A program made the translations under genes and the position numbers. A DNA stretch of 27,500 nucleotides. Source: Symbiodinium natans (Eukaryota > Sar > Dinophyceae > Suessiales > Symbiodiniaceae). The stretch spans positions 85,001 through 112,500 of the forward strand of contig CAJNDS010001191.1 in the NCBI GenBank assembly GCA_905221605.1, in the 5' to 3' direction. This document shows, piece after piece, positions 13,957 to 21,735 of this stretch (positions are counted from its first letter, which is position 1; the number at the start of each line of letters is the position of its first letter). The notes under the pieces were generated by a model, which saw nothing but the letters and a program-made list of their open reading frames with translations, did no database searches and was not told where the DNA came from.

Positions 13957-14223
13957 GCCCTTGGGACATGTGATGCTTCCGTTGTTGGGTCAAGAGGAAT
14001 CATATTCAGGAATATTTGTTAGAGGGCTTCAAGAGCCAGCCTAGTTATTTGGTGAAGCGAGCCAGTGAAGACAGGCATTAAGTATCCAACAGTCAGTCTA
14101 GCCCTCAAAAGCCTAAACCCAAGCGCCCGAACCCTCATACTCCAGCCTACACCCCTTCAACAACGAAGCGCCCAAGCCGCCATACTCCTACGTACTCCTA
14201 CCGACAACCCCGAAAAACTCCTA
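13957..14223. other. Unique sequence, no feature recognised
   Basis: Mixed-composition DNA between a candidate exon and the next telomeric run. No convincing splice-bounded frame or RNA gene seen. Confidence 0.5.
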
Positions 14224-14287
14224 AACCCGAAGCCCTAAACCCGAAACCCTAAACCCTGAACCCTAAACCCTCAACCCTAAATCCTTG
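14224..14287. repeat. CCCTAAA/CCCGAAA run
   Basis: About nine diverged telomeric units. Confidence 0.85.
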
Positions 14288-14396
14288 TTCTTGGGGGGGT
14301 GGGCCTCTGTGGGGCAAGGCCTTGGCTTCTCCTCGCCGACCACACTCAAGGAGCACTTCTCATGGCCCCTCCGGCCCGAGAGAGAAGGGGAGGGCT

Positions 14397-14515
14397 TTTA
14401 GGGAGTTTATGGTCTGGGGTTTAGGGATCGGGGTTTAGGGATCGGGGTGTAGGGTTTGGGGTTTAGGGTTTGGGGTTCAGGGTTTGGCGTTTCGGGTTTG
14501 GGGTTTGGGGTTTAA
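14397..14515. repeat. TTTAGGG-derived run (TTTGGGG, TTTAGGGATCGGGG units)
   Basis: Degenerate heptamers and a 14-bp GATCGGGGTTTAGG-type composite. The island 14516-14755 that follows is open on both strands and GC-rich (for example LRMRLGQDQPFAGKTEVDL on plus), but I cannot place splice sites with confidence. Confidence 0.7.
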
Positions 14516-15097
14516 GTTTCGGGGTCAAGGCTTCTGCGGTCTTTTTGGTTTGGGGGTCGGGGGCCTTGGCGCGCCCATGTCGAGTGACTTCGCCCTCCGC
14601 ATGAGACTCGGACAGGATCAGCCCTTTGCGGGTAAGACGGAAGTGGATCTGTCTCTTGAAGAGGAGAGGGAGACGCATCCCCAGGGGTTTAAGATGCGTT
14701 CTTTTCAACCGTCGCGCTGCGCCGACTGGCAAAGAACGTCCAAGGAATCGAGTCAACCCTAAGCCCTATAGACCCTAAGGCCTACACCCCGATCCCTAAG
14801 CCCTACACGCTAACACCCTAAAGTTCTAAGCTCACGGAGGCATCAACAAGAACAGGAGAGCAGCAGAACAGGACCGATGCAGTGTGAGAAAAATAATCTA
14901 GGGGTCAGAAAAAACTACTACCAGTGTTCCCTTATGGTCCCTCTATTCAATATACGGTAGTAACCCCCAAAACCTCATTCGAATTATGAAGGCGAGGGGT
15001 CTTGGAGGCCAACGGGCTGCTTGTGATTTGGCGAGGCGATGTAGGCAACAGGGTTTTGTAATTTAGTGCATGAAGGTTTCGGGTTTAGTTGAGGGTT

Positions 15098-15190
15098 TAC
15101 TTGGAGGTTCATGGGTAGTCATAAATGGTATTATAAGTCAGGAAACCATAGCTATGACGACCTGATTTTGGGCACTTGAACCTTCGAGTG
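15098..15190. mobile_element. MITE-like element, diverged copy
   Basis: Starts with TACTTGGAGGTTCATGGGTA, the family terminal sequence also seen at 19372 and 21134. It ends with a degenerate inverted copy (GCACTTGAACCTTCGAGTG). About 93 bp, non-coding. Confidence 0.55.
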
Positions 15191-15214
15191 CGGTTTTAGG
15201 GTTTGGACCACCTT

Positions 15215-15456
15215 CCCTAACCCGTAAATCCTAAGCCCTAAACCCTGTATATACCCTAAACCCGAAACCCTACACCCTACACCCTACACCCTAAACCCTA
15301 AGCCCTAAACACTAAACCCTAAACCCTAAAGCCTAAAGCCTAAACCCTAAACCCTAAACGCTAAACCCTAAACCCTAAACCCTAAACCCTAAACCCTAAA
15401 CCCTAAACCCTAAACCCTAAACCCTAAACCCTAAACCCTAAACCCTAACCCTTTTT
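15215..15456. repeat. CCCTAAA array, about 30 copies
   Basis: Diverged at the 5' end (CCCTACA, CCTAAAG), near-perfect from 15362. Confidence 0.95.
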
Positions 15457-15471
15457 GTGTAAAGCACCCAG

Positions 15472-15545
15472 GTATGGAACTGTCGAGAAGGTGCTCGTTG
15501 CGCACTCGCGGGTGAAGTCCAGCTCTGATCTGCTTGCAGCTGAAC
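15472..15545 (+). CDS. Candidate exon (reads YGTVEKVLVAHSRVKSSSDL)
   Basis: A pyrimidine run and GCACCCAG|G (AG at 15470-15471) follow the array. After one base the frame is open for 26 codons to a TAA at 15551 inside the next array. The style resembles an RRM-type RNA-binding segment (YGxVEKV), but the piece is too short to assign. No GT donor; a GC donor near 15530 is possible. Confidence 0.4.
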
Positions 15546-15650
15546 CCCCTTAAACCCTAAACCCTAAACCCTAAACCCCCAAACCCTAAACCGCTGAGAC
15601 GTGATGCGTTGGGGTGGTAGCTTCTGCTGCAATGGCCGGAAGCATAGCAA

Positions 15651-15962
15651 AGCAATAGAGCAGCCCAGAGCAGGCCCGAAACGCTAAAGGCAGCCCAGAG
15701 TAGGCCCTAAACGCAGAGTAGGCCCTACACGCTAAAGCCAGCCCAGAGTAGGCCCTAAACGCTAAAGCCAGCCCAGAGTAGGCCCTAAACGCTAAAGCCA
15801 GCCCAGAGTAGGCCCTACACGCTAAAGCCAGCCCAGAGTAGGCCCTAAACGCTAAAGCCAGCCCAGAGTAGGCCCTAAACCCTAAAGCCAGCCCAGAGTA
15901 GGCCCTAAACGCTAAAGCCCTAAACCCTAAAGCCAGCCCAGAGTAGGCCCTAAACCCTAAAG
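15651..15962. repeat. 30-bp tandem array containing a telomeric core
   Basis: About ten units of GCCCAGAGTAGGCCCTAAAC plus GCTAAAGCCA, with CCCTACAC and CCCTAAACCC variants and one truncated unit near 15711. The unit embeds a CCCTAAA-like heptamer. As 30 bp is ten codons, the minus strand stays open (AYSGLALAFR repeats), most likely incidental. Confidence 0.93.
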
Positions 15963-15975
15963 AAAGCAAAAAACT

Positions 15976-16185
15976 GCCTTATTCTGAAAATAAAGCGGCT
16001 ATTCTGAAAATAAAGCGGCCTTATTCTGAAAATACAGCGGCCTTATCCCGAAAATAAAGCGGCCTTATTCCGAAAATACAGCGGCCTTAATCCGAAAATA
16101 AAGCGGCCTTATTCTGAAAATAAAGCGGCCTTATTCTGAAAATAAAGCGGCCTTATTCTGAAAATAAAGCGGCCTTGTTCTAAAA
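15976..16185. repeat. 22-bp tandem array
   Basis: About nine units of TTATTCTGAAAATAAAGCGG plus CC, with TCCG/CCCG and ATACAG variants. It abuts the 30-bp array, is unrelated to telomeric sequence, and is followed by a (TA)n tract. Confidence 0.93.
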
Positions 16186-16202
16186 TTCCATTAAAGTTTT
16201 TT

Positions 16203-16204
<2 letters not shown>

Positions 16205-16241
<37 letters not shown>
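16205..16241. repeat. (TA)n microsatellite
   Basis: About 17 uninterrupted TA units. Confidence 0.95.
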
Positions 16242-16243
<2 letters not shown>

Positions 16244-16247
16244 TAGA

Positions 16248-16302
16248 GAGGGTTTAGGGTTTAGGGTTTAGGGTTTAGGGTTTAGGGTTTAGGGTTTAGG
16301 GT
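16248..16302. repeat. TTTAGGG array, 7-8 copies
   Basis: Perfect heptamers. Island 16303-16483 follows, with no feature I can support. Confidence 0.95.
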
Positions 16303-16483
16303 ATTTGGTTCCTTAGAAGGTGAGTGTATCACAGGGAGTATCCTTTTGGGAGTACCTGCTTTTTTGTCCGCCCAAGTGGAGAGTGGTAGTGGATCCTTTT
16401 TCCCCGAGACGGGTATGTGCGCAAGGGTAACGGCGGACACTTCAACAAATCTGATCTCTTGTCCGCTTCATTCTTAAGTTATT

Positions 16484-16640
16484 GTCCTAAACCCTAAACC
16501 CTAAACCCTAAACCCTAAACCCTAAAACCCTAAAACCCTAAAACCCTAAACCCTAAACCCTAAACCCTAAACCCTAAACCCTAAACCCCAAACCCCAAAC
16601 CCCAAAACCCTAAACCCTAAACCCTAAACCCTAAACCCCC
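16484..16640. repeat. CCCTAAA array with CCCTAAAA and CCCCAAA units
   Basis: About 22 units, including three octamer CCCTAAAA and three CCCCAAA variants. Confidence 0.95.
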
Positions 16641-16688
16641 TCAGCTTTGTGCGGGTCTTTCTTCGGTCGCTTGTGGACTTGAGGTCAG

Positions 16689-16850
16689 GTGGTGGACAAG
16701 CTGGCATGGTATCAAGACTTCGGCCGTGGGTACCTCGGGGGGTTTTGGAGCTCAGGGTTGCGCGCTAAAGGTCCCTTGGGGGGTCTGGGGGCTTTCTTCG
16801 GGTGGAGCTTTCAGGGTTGGTTGAGGGTTTCGGGTTATTTAGGGATGTAG
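16689..16850 (+). CDS. Candidate exon-containing open frame
   Basis: After GACTTGAGGTCAG|G (AG at 16687-16688) the frame reads VVDKLAWYQDFGRGYLGGFW and stays open 53 codons to TAG at 16848. Only the first part looks like protein; the Gly-rich remainder overlaps TTTAGGG-like sequence, and a GG|GTACC donor near 16730 may end the exon. Product unknown. Confidence 0.3.
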   Translation: MVDKLAWYQDFGRGYLGGFWSSGLRAKGPLGGLGAFFGWSFQGWLRVSGYLGM

Positions 16851-17047
16851 GGTTTCGAGGCCTTGGTTTGTACAGGGTATATATGGACCATTTATGTTCC
16901 ACAAGTAAGGGCCCATACTCAGGGCCCAGGTAGCTACCCCAAGACCAAAGTAGTGTCTTGAGACCCAGCAGGCTGGCCCTGTGCTGAGTTGGAGCATGCC
17001 CTTGCGCCAGAGCGGGATGTCCTGCATCCTGCGGCGGGGGGTTAGGC

Positions 17048-17110
17048 TTCAGGGTCTAGGGGTTTTAGGGTTTAGGGTTTAGGGTTTAGGGTTTAGGGTT
17101 CAGGGGTTTT
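17048..17110. repeat. TTTAGGG array, about 6 copies
   Basis: Five to six units with a TTCAGGG end. Confidence 0.93.
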
Positions 17111-17148
17111 TTCTGGAGCTACCAAGGTCTGGCTTGGGCTTTGTCATC

Positions 17149-17271
17149 ATGTCCGGCTGGCCTGTTGCCTTTCACCTTGCACCTGACTGGAGAAGCCGCA
17201 GCTCGCTACGCTACTGTTTGCTGAAGAACCCCGCCAAGAACCCCCCCCCCCCAAAAAAAAAAGAAGAGTAG
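17149..17271 (+). CDS. Possible coding island after a TTTAGGG array
   Basis: From ATG at 17149 the frame MSGWPVAFHLAPDWRSRSSL continues through a C-run/A-run to TAG at 17269. The frame is also open upstream to the array. No splice sites stand out. Amino-acid composition of the first 33 codons is protein-like; the tail is simple sequence. Confidence 0.22.
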   Translation: MSGWPVAFHLAPDWRSRSSLRYCLLKNPAKNPPPPKKKEE

Positions 17272-17555
17272 TCTTCCCTACAAGGGTACTAAGAATAAGG
17301 GGATTATTATTAGTACTTTTTGGGGTTCTTAAGCAAAATAGTAGTTAGAGAAGGGACTTATATAATTGGAATAGGGCATTGGGGGTTAGTATAGTCTAAC
17401 AATATAGGGACGATAAGAGAGTAATTATTCCGACCCCCAGGTTAGGCCATTGAGCCTGCTAATATTTACTTCCTGTTTGCTTCAGAACCCCCCTTTCACT
17501 TGTTGGTGTGTTCTTAAGCAACATAGGCAAACCCTATCAGCTCCTCTGACCCTTA

Positions 17556-17695
17556 AAACCATCCTAAGCCCCTAAACCCTAAACAAACCCCAGACCCTAA
17601 ACCCAAACCCGAAACCCTAAACCCTAAACCCTAAACCCTAAACCCTAAACCCTAAACCCTAAACCCTAAACCCTAAACCCTAAACCCTAAACCCC
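17556..17695. repeat. CCCTAAA array, about 15 copies
   Basis: Diverged start then perfect heptamers. Island 17272-17555 before it is AT-richer with no supported feature. Confidence 0.93.
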
Positions 17696-17742
17696 ATGCT
17701 TCTTAGGGAGGCAAGCCCGCCCCTTCGCCCTTGCATTGCCAG

Positions 17743-17779
17743 GAGCCGAAATGAAGAAGCGGAGTTGATCCTCGCTCAG
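17743..17779 (+). CDS. Candidate 37-nt exon with consensus splice sites
   Basis: A pyrimidine-rich acceptor ends CATTGCCAG|G (AG at 17741-17742). After one base the frame reads SRNEEAELILAQ and ends exactly at a consensus donor GCTCAG|GTCGGT (17780). A TTTAGGG array follows inside the presumed intron. Flanking candidate exons could not be joined in phase with certainty. Product unknown. Confidence 0.42.
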
Positions 17780-17809
17780 GTCGGTCCAACTTAGCCTCTC
17801 TAAGAGTGT

Positions 17810-17892
17810 TTAGGTTTAGGGTTTAGGGTTTAGGGTTTAGGGTTTAGGGTTTAGGGTTTAGGGTATAGGGTTTAGGGTATCGGGTTTAGGGG
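17810..17892. repeat. TTTAGGG array, about 11 copies
   Basis: Near-perfect, with TATAGGG and TATCGGG variants at the end. Confidence 0.95.
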
Positions 17893-18009
17893 TGATTCCC
17901 TCTGAACCCTGAACTCCCTCAGGCCTTCCAGCGCCCGTGAAATTCCATGTAGGCTACTCGGGGGCCACAATGATCTGATCCGCCTCTTCCGCACCAGATA
18001 AAGTGAGGG

Positions 18010-18080
18010 TTTCGAGGTTAGGGTTTAGGGTTGAGGGTTTAGGGTTTAGGGTTTTAGGGCCCCAAACCCTAAACCCCAAA
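18010..18080. repeat. Tail-to-tail telomeric junction
   Basis: TTTAGGG units (18016-18057) meet CCCTAAA/CCCCAAA units at GGGCCCC near 18057-18063, the opposite polarity to the 12783 junction. Confidence 0.88.
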
Positions 18081-18085
18081 CCGAG

Positions 18086-18132
18086 CTAAGCCGTACAGTG
18101 AGAAGTGTGGCTGCGAGGGGGCCGAACAGCAG
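18086..18132 (+). CDS. Candidate exon, Cys/Glu-rich, with CAG|GTTTGC donor
   Basis: The island after CCCCAAACCGAG reads KPYSEKCGCEGAEQQ up to CAGCAG|GTTTGC (donor at 18133). The frame also stays open through the rest of the island to about 18235, so read-through is possible. A pyrimidine-rich CTGCGCAG acceptor-like site ends the island at 18226. Product unknown. Confidence 0.35.
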
Positions 18133-18225
18133 GTTTGCGGCAGGGAGCCCAGACGAGCCCACACAGACTTTGATTCCGGAGGCTTTGCGGGCTTAACGCT
18201 GTTCCTTGATTTTTTGCTGCGCAGA

Positions 18226-18425
18226 AACCCTAAACCCTAAACCCTAAACCCTAAACCCTAAACCCTAAACCCTAAACCCTAAACCCTAAACCCTAAACCC
18301 TAAACCCTAAACCCTAAACCCTAAACCCTAAACCCTAAACCCTAAACCCTAAACCCTAAACCCTAACAACAAACCCTAATTAAACCCTAAGCCCTAAGCC
18401 CTAAGCCCTAAACCCTAAACCCTAG
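18226..18425. repeat. CCCTAAA array, about 28 copies
   Basis: Long near-perfect run with CAACAAACCCTAATTAA and CCCTAAG interruptions at the 3' end. Confidence 0.96.
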
Positions 18426-18455
18426 AGTTTCTCAAAACCCTGCTCTGACGGCCAG

Positions 18456-18553
18456 ACCCGGCCTGAAGATGCCCACCACTCAGGGACCGTGATCCGGGTG
18501 CAGAAATTCGAGCGACGCATGAGCGAATCAGCAGCTCAGGAGGCACTCTCCGG
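18456..18553 (+). CDS. Candidate exon ending at a telomere-repeat intron
   Basis: A branch-like CTGAC and acceptor GGCCAG|A (AG at 18454-18455) follow the array. The frame TRPEDAHHSGTVIRVQKFER continues with ERRMSESAAQEALSG-type sequence to a donor TCCGG|GTGCTTAGGG at 18554 (phase 2). The frame is also open for six codons upstream of the acceptor. One of the best exon candidates in the window; product unknown. Confidence 0.5.
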
Positions 18554-18622
18554 GTGCTTAGGGTTTAGGGTTTAGGGTTCAGGGTTTAGGGTTTAGGGTT
18601 TAGGGTTTAGGACCATTCCCAG
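18554..18622 (+). other. Candidate 69-nt intron made of TTTAGGG repeats
   Basis: Begins GTGC, consists of about seven TTTAGGG-type heptamers, and ends GACCATTCCCAG. Removing it joins GG to C, giving a Gly codon and an open frame on both sides. Almost no non-telomeric sequence remains in the intron. Confidence 0.45.
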
Positions 18623-18800
18623 CGAGAAGGGCTACTTGGAGGTTGGGAAACTTAAAGAGGCTGAGAAGAGTGTGATGTGTATGATCAGCCACATTTCTAG
18701 CCCCATGTGTAGTCAGAGTGCAGTCTGTACTCGGCGAAGGAATCTTTTCATCTTTGCTGACAAGTTCCCTCTCCACAGTATTTGCCACAGTGCCCACTAA
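18623..18800 (+). CDS. Candidate exon following the telomere-repeat intron
   Basis: Taking GG from 18456-18553, the frame reads EKGYLEVGKLKEAEKSVMCM and stays open 58 codons to TAA at 18798. It may end earlier at TTGGAG|GTTGGG (18642), which would be phase 0 and compatible with the acidic candidate exon at 18922. The minus strand is also open here. Product unknown. Confidence 0.38.
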
Positions 18801-18817
18801 GGAATATTGAATACAGC

Positions 18818-18863
18818 ATACCTTAAAGTATACAGATAGGGTCCATATTGTGACTTAAGGTAT
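18818..18863. repeat. Small inverted repeat ATACCTTAA/TTAAGGTAT
   Basis: 9-bp perfect arms at 18818-18826 and 18855-18863, flanked by TAAGGA/TCCTTA. Possibly a MITE remnant. Confidence 0.5.
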
Positions 18864-18921
18864 ACTCCTTAACTGTAAGGGGCATTGGGCTCTCTGTTTC
18901 TGTCCGTTGCCGAAGTGCGAG

Positions 18922-18954
18922 GATGACGAGGAAGAGGAGGAGCATGTCAAGCAG
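18922..18954 (+). CDS. Candidate acidic exon with CAG|GTGCGA donor
   Basis: Eleven codons read DDEEEEEHVKQ between an acceptor AAGTGCGAG|G (AG at 18920-18921) and donor AAGCAG|GTGCGAG at 18955, followed at once by TTTAGGG repeats. GTGCGAG occurs at both ends of the candidate exon, so the splice position can slide, a feature noted for intron gains with direct repeats. Phase 0 at both ends. Confidence 0.4.
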
Positions 18955-18957
18955 GTG

Positions 18958-19010
18958 CGAGGGTTTAGGGTTTAGGGTTTAGGGTTACGGCTTAGGGTTC
19001 AGGGTTTAAG
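18958..19010. repeat. TTTAGGG-type run in a presumed intron
   Basis: About seven units, diverging toward GGCTTAGGG and TTCAGGG. The island after it (19013-19200) contains a plausible frame DFWWRVALKTSCAATFLRPE, but its phase does not fit the previous exon. Confidence 0.8.
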
Positions 19011-19257
19011 GTGACTTCTGGTGGCGCGTCGCCTTGAAGACCTCGTGCGCAGCGACATTCCTTAGACCCGAAACCGCCCTCACTTCGACACCCTGAAACC
19101 TAAGCTCCAAGCCCGGAATGCCGAAAGCCCTATCCAACTACAACCCTGTACAAGCTTTCGTTGCCTAGGACCCAATCTCGGCCCTTATTCCCTTTTCTTA
19201 GGGCTTAGCCTTGTAAGGCCCGTTAATCCAAAATGGTAGAGGATCGGACTCCGCACC

Positions 19258-19323
19258 CTATATCTATATATATATATATATGTATGTATACGTATATATA
19301 TATATACATACATATACATACAT
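19258..19323. repeat. AT-rich microsatellite with TATA/CATA/GTATA units
   Basis: (TA)n mixed with TGTATGTATACGTATA and CATACATA steps. The word GTAGAGGATCGGACTCC lies on both sides (19233-19249 and 19324-19340), suggesting a duplicated flank. Confidence 0.85.
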
Positions 19324-19371
19324 GTAGAGGATCGGACTCCACGGAACAGGAAGAGTTACATCCGAAGGTAT

Positions 19372-19513
19372 ACTTGGAGGTTCATGGTACTTATTAAACA
19401 GTTGTAACTGTACTTATACCTGTACTTGTCACCATATTAGGGCACTTAAGGGGCGTAGAAGTGGCTTATAAGCACGGTTATAATTGGTTAATAAGTACCA
19501 TGAACCTCCAAGT
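19372..19513. mobile_element. MITE-like element with 26-bp perfect terminal inverted repeats
   Basis: ACTTGGAGGTTCATGGTACT plus TATTAA at 19372-19397 is exactly inverted at 19488-19513. The 142-bp element is non-coding, with internal small palindromes (CAGTTGTAACTG). No clear target duplication. The best-preserved member of a family also seen at 15098, 21134, 21695 and 25073. Confidence 0.82.
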
Positions 19514-19545
19514 GGGTTGTATTGCTCCGACTTGCGACACCCAAG

Positions 19546-19595
19546 CAATGCTTCGCTTCGCATCCGGCACTGGCTTCTACCCTTCACCCGAAGAC
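19546..19595 (+). CDS. Candidate exon beside the MITE
   Basis: An open frame containing MLRFASGTGFYPSPED ends at GAAGAC|GTCTTGG (donor 19596), just before TTCAGGG/TTTAGGG repeats. The start is set by ACCCAAG|C at 19544-19545 and is weak; the frame extends back into the MITE. Product unknown. Confidence 0.25.
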
Positions 19596-19600
19596 GTCTT

Positions 19601-19665
19601 GGATTCAGGGTTCAGGGTTCAGGGTTCAGGGTTCAGGATTTAGGGTTTAGGGTTTAGGGTTTAGG
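19601..19665. repeat. TTCAGGG/TTTAGGG run
   Basis: About nine units, TTCAGGG first then TTTAGGG. Confidence 0.9.
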
Positions 19666-20100
19666 CGGCTCACGGGTAGTTAGAATTGGGGCCAAAAGAG
19701 TAGAGGTGCCAGGTTCTTCCCCCGATCTGGGGGCGCTGTCTATGACTCCTAAACCCGAAATCCGAAACCCAAACCTTCACAACCCATGTAACCCCTGTAG
19801 ACCCGAAATTTAAGAGCCTCCGGCTCAAGCCGCCGACCCCGCCGGAGCATTGTTCAGGGCTCAAGCGGCGCAGCGTGCCCCGGCGCCAAACCCTAAACCC
19901 AAACCCGACCCTAAACCCTACAGCCGAAACCCTAAACCCTACAGCCTAAACCCAAAAGCCTCAGCCCTAAAGCCGAACCCTAAACCCCAAAGTAAAGCCT
20001 AAACCGAAACCGGAACCCTAAACCCCGAAAGCCTAAACCGAGGACAGCCCAACGACCACAGGCTTAGGGTGGGAGGGCCTAGGGTTCAGGGTTTAGGGTG
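19666..20100. repeat. Unique island and degenerate CCCTAAA mosaic
   Basis: 19666-19884 is GC-rich unique sequence without a convincing exon. 19885-20040 is a mosaic of CCCTAAA, CCCTACA and GCCGAAA units; 20083-20103 carries short TTTAGGG. Confidence 0.65.
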
Positions 20101-20137
20101 CAGGTTAAGTTTTTACTGGATTTGAGGGGGCTAGAGG

Positions 20138-20222
20138 AAGGGGGGGGGGTGGGGGGGGGGTTGGGGGGTGTTGGGGGGGGGGGAGGGGGGGGAGGGGGGG
20201 AGGGGGGGGAGGGGGAGGGGTG
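20138..20222. repeat. G-rich homopurine-like tract
   Basis: Runs of 5-12 G separated by single T or A over about 85 bp, strongly G-quadruplex-prone. The Gly-rich peptides it encodes are spurious. 20223-20500 after it is unique, with no feature supported. Confidence 0.9.
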
Positions 20223-20499
20223 TGGGAAAAAGTGTGTTTTTTCCCAAAAAACCCCTATGCCCTGTGCGAAACCGCCTATGGTCCATGAGTACACGCGGTG
20301 TGGGTGGCCTGACCCTCCACGGAAAAGCTGCCGTGGTACCCCCCTACCCCCCCCTTCCCCACGTTTTAGGGAAAAAGGGAGGTTCCACCTATCCAACACG
20401 CCGCCAGGGTCGGCGGACCCTAACCTTCAGAACCCCTTGAACCCCTATAGCCTATAGCCCCTGTACCCTAACCTTCAAGTCAAGCATTCTCTTGCCTGG

Positions 20500-20565
20500 C
20501 ACAACACCCTAAACGCCAAACCTTAAACCCTAAACCCCAAACCCTAAACCCCAAACCCTAAACCG
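20500..20565. repeat. CCCTAAA/CCCCAAA run
   Basis: Alternating CCCTAAA and CCCCAAA heptamers. Confidence 0.9.
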
Positions 20566-20575
20566 CGCACAACAG

Positions 20576-20605
20576 GAGGATGAACAATTTTCCGCAGAGT
20601 CGCGG
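20576..20605 (+). CDS. Candidate exon, acidic
   Basis: The acceptor CGCACAACAG|G (AG at 20574-20575) follows a telomeric run. The frame EDEQFSAESR ends at TCGCGG|GTGCTG (donor 20606, phase 0). It also stays open another 16 codons to TGA at 20654. Product unknown. Confidence 0.35.
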
Positions 20606-20632
20606 GTGCTGGGCGCGTCTTCCTGGCGAGTT

Positions 20633-20732
20633 GCACTTCAAAGCAGCCCATTTTGAGTTTAGGGTCTGGGGTTGAGGGTTTAGGGTTTGGGGTTAGGGTT
20701 TAGGGCGCTTCAACGCAGCCCAGTTTGAGTTT
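20633..20732. repeat. 28-bp direct repeat flanking a TTTAGGG insert
   Basis: 20633-20660 and 20705-20732 match at 25 of 28 positions, with a telomere-like block (TTTAGGG, TTGAGGG, TTTGGGG) between them, as if the block had been inserted with duplication of its flank. Confidence 0.75.
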
Positions 20733-20805
20733 TTGGAGGAAGTTACGTTACATCTAGAGAGAGCTAAGACATATCTATGTACATAAATAAGGGCTTAGGG
20801 TCCTG

Positions 20806-20910
20806 AACCCTAAACCCTAAACCCTAAACCCTAAACCCTAAACCCTAAACCCTAAACCCTAAACCCTAAACCCTAAGCCCTAAGCCCTAAACCCTAAACC
20901 CTAAACCCTA
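20806..20910. repeat. CCCTAAA array, about 15 copies
   Basis: Near-perfect with two CCCTAAG units. Confidence 0.95.
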
Positions 20911-20938
20911 GCACTCTAAAGGTCAAGTGCATGTGCAG

Positions 20939-21009
20939 GTGAGCTTGCAGCCACGGGTGTGGCACTGAGAGCCGCTACATGCGGATGCCACACGGGCTTG
21001 GGCTTCCAA
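20939..21009 (+). CDS. Candidate exon whose donor is the telomere repeat
   Basis: The acceptor GTGCATGTGCAG|GT (AG at 20937-20938) follows the array. The frame ELAATGVALRAATCGCHTGL continues to TTCCAA|GTTTAGGG at 21010, so the first telomeric heptamer itself supplies the GT; without splicing the same heptamer supplies a TAG stop. Ends in phase 0. Product unknown. Confidence 0.4.
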
Positions 21010-21062
21010 GTTTAGGGTTTAGGGTTTAGGGTTTAGGGTTTAGGGTTTAGGGTTTAGGGTTA
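21010..21062. repeat. TTTAGGG array, 7-8 copies
   Basis: Perfect heptamers starting directly at the candidate donor. Confidence 0.95.
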
Positions 21063-21133
21063 GAAGAATTCGGGTCCCGGTCTCCCCTTTTTCTGCTTCT
21101 GTTCAGGTTAAGCTTCTGATATTGGAGGGAGTG

Positions 21134-21255
21134 CTTGGAGGTTCATGGGCACTTATACCCCCGATTACAACTGTACTTATAAGCCCCCTAAGTCCTCTAA
21201 GTGGGTTATAAGTAGGCTTATAATTAGAGTTAGAAGTATCCATGGACCTCCAAGT
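21134..21255. mobile_element. MITE-like element, second full copy
   Basis: CTTGGAGGTTCATGG at 21134-21148 is inverted with one mismatch at 21241-21255 (slightly extended outward). The interior shares ACTTATA and TTATAAG motifs with the 19372 copy. Confidence 0.7.
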
Positions 21256-21284
21256 AGTACAGTAGGGCTTTTTGGGGGGTTTAG

Positions 21285-21316
21285 GGCTCACCCGGCACTA
21301 TGACAAATGGGCTCAG
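21285..21316 (+). CDS. Candidate exon with consensus CAG|GTAAGG donor
   Basis: A telomere-type acceptor GGGTTTAG|GG (AG at 21283-21284) precedes a frame LTRHYDKWAQ ending at GCTCAG|GTAAGG, the best donor in the window. Short, product unknown. Confidence 0.4.
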
Positions 21317-21407
21317 GTAAGGCTGGGGCAACCTACCGCCCAGAGCCGTCGGCGCCCTAAACCCCCCCCACTCCAAAATCACTTCTTGCTCAAAAGCCCC
21401 GCAAGCT

Positions 21408-21452
21408 ACCCTAAACCCTAAACCCTAAACCCTAAACCCTCAACCCTAAACC

Positions 21453-21526
<74 letters not shown>

Positions 21527-21618
21527 AACCCTCAAACCCTAAACCCTAAACCCTAAACCGTAAACCCTAAACCCTAAACCCTAAACCCTAAACCCTAAAC
21601 CCTAAACCCTAAACCCTA
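21408..21618. repeat. CCCTAAA array with homogenised CCCTCAA block
   Basis: CCCTAAA at both ends with about 13 CCCTCAA units between about 21437 and 21538: a variant amplified inside a canonical array. The island 21622-21694 after it is open and GC-rich (GGGSLLKVRGAPRVALC) with weak splice sites. Confidence 0.93.
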
Positions 21619-21694
21619 CAGAAGGCGGGGGCTCACTGTTGAAGGTCCGGGGCGCGCCGCGTGTGGCGCTGTGCAGCGCCGGGGGCCGTAGCCG

Positions 21695-21735
21695 TGGAGC
21701 TTCATGGTACTTATTAAGCAGTTATAACTGTACTT
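21695..21735. mobile_element. Truncated MITE-like copy
   Basis: Matches 19376-19416 at 38 of 41 positions, then breaks off into TTTAGGG repeats. Confidence 0.7.

Noticed and set aside
15586-15969. Minus-strand 127-codon protein with ten-residue repeats
   Set aside because: Pure translation of the 30-bp tandem array; frame kept only because the unit is a multiple of 3.
18600-18797. Minus-strand 65-codon open frame
   Set aside because: Overlaps a plus-strand frame that has phase-consistent splice sites; no minus-strand splice signal stands out, though it cannot be excluded.
20079-20457. Gly-rich and Pro-rich frames on the two strands
   Set aside because: Generated by the G-run tract.
21686-21693. 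CCGTAGCC resembling the 5' end of the dinoflagellate spliced leader
   Set aside because: Only eight bases match, and the sequence that follows is a MITE fragment.
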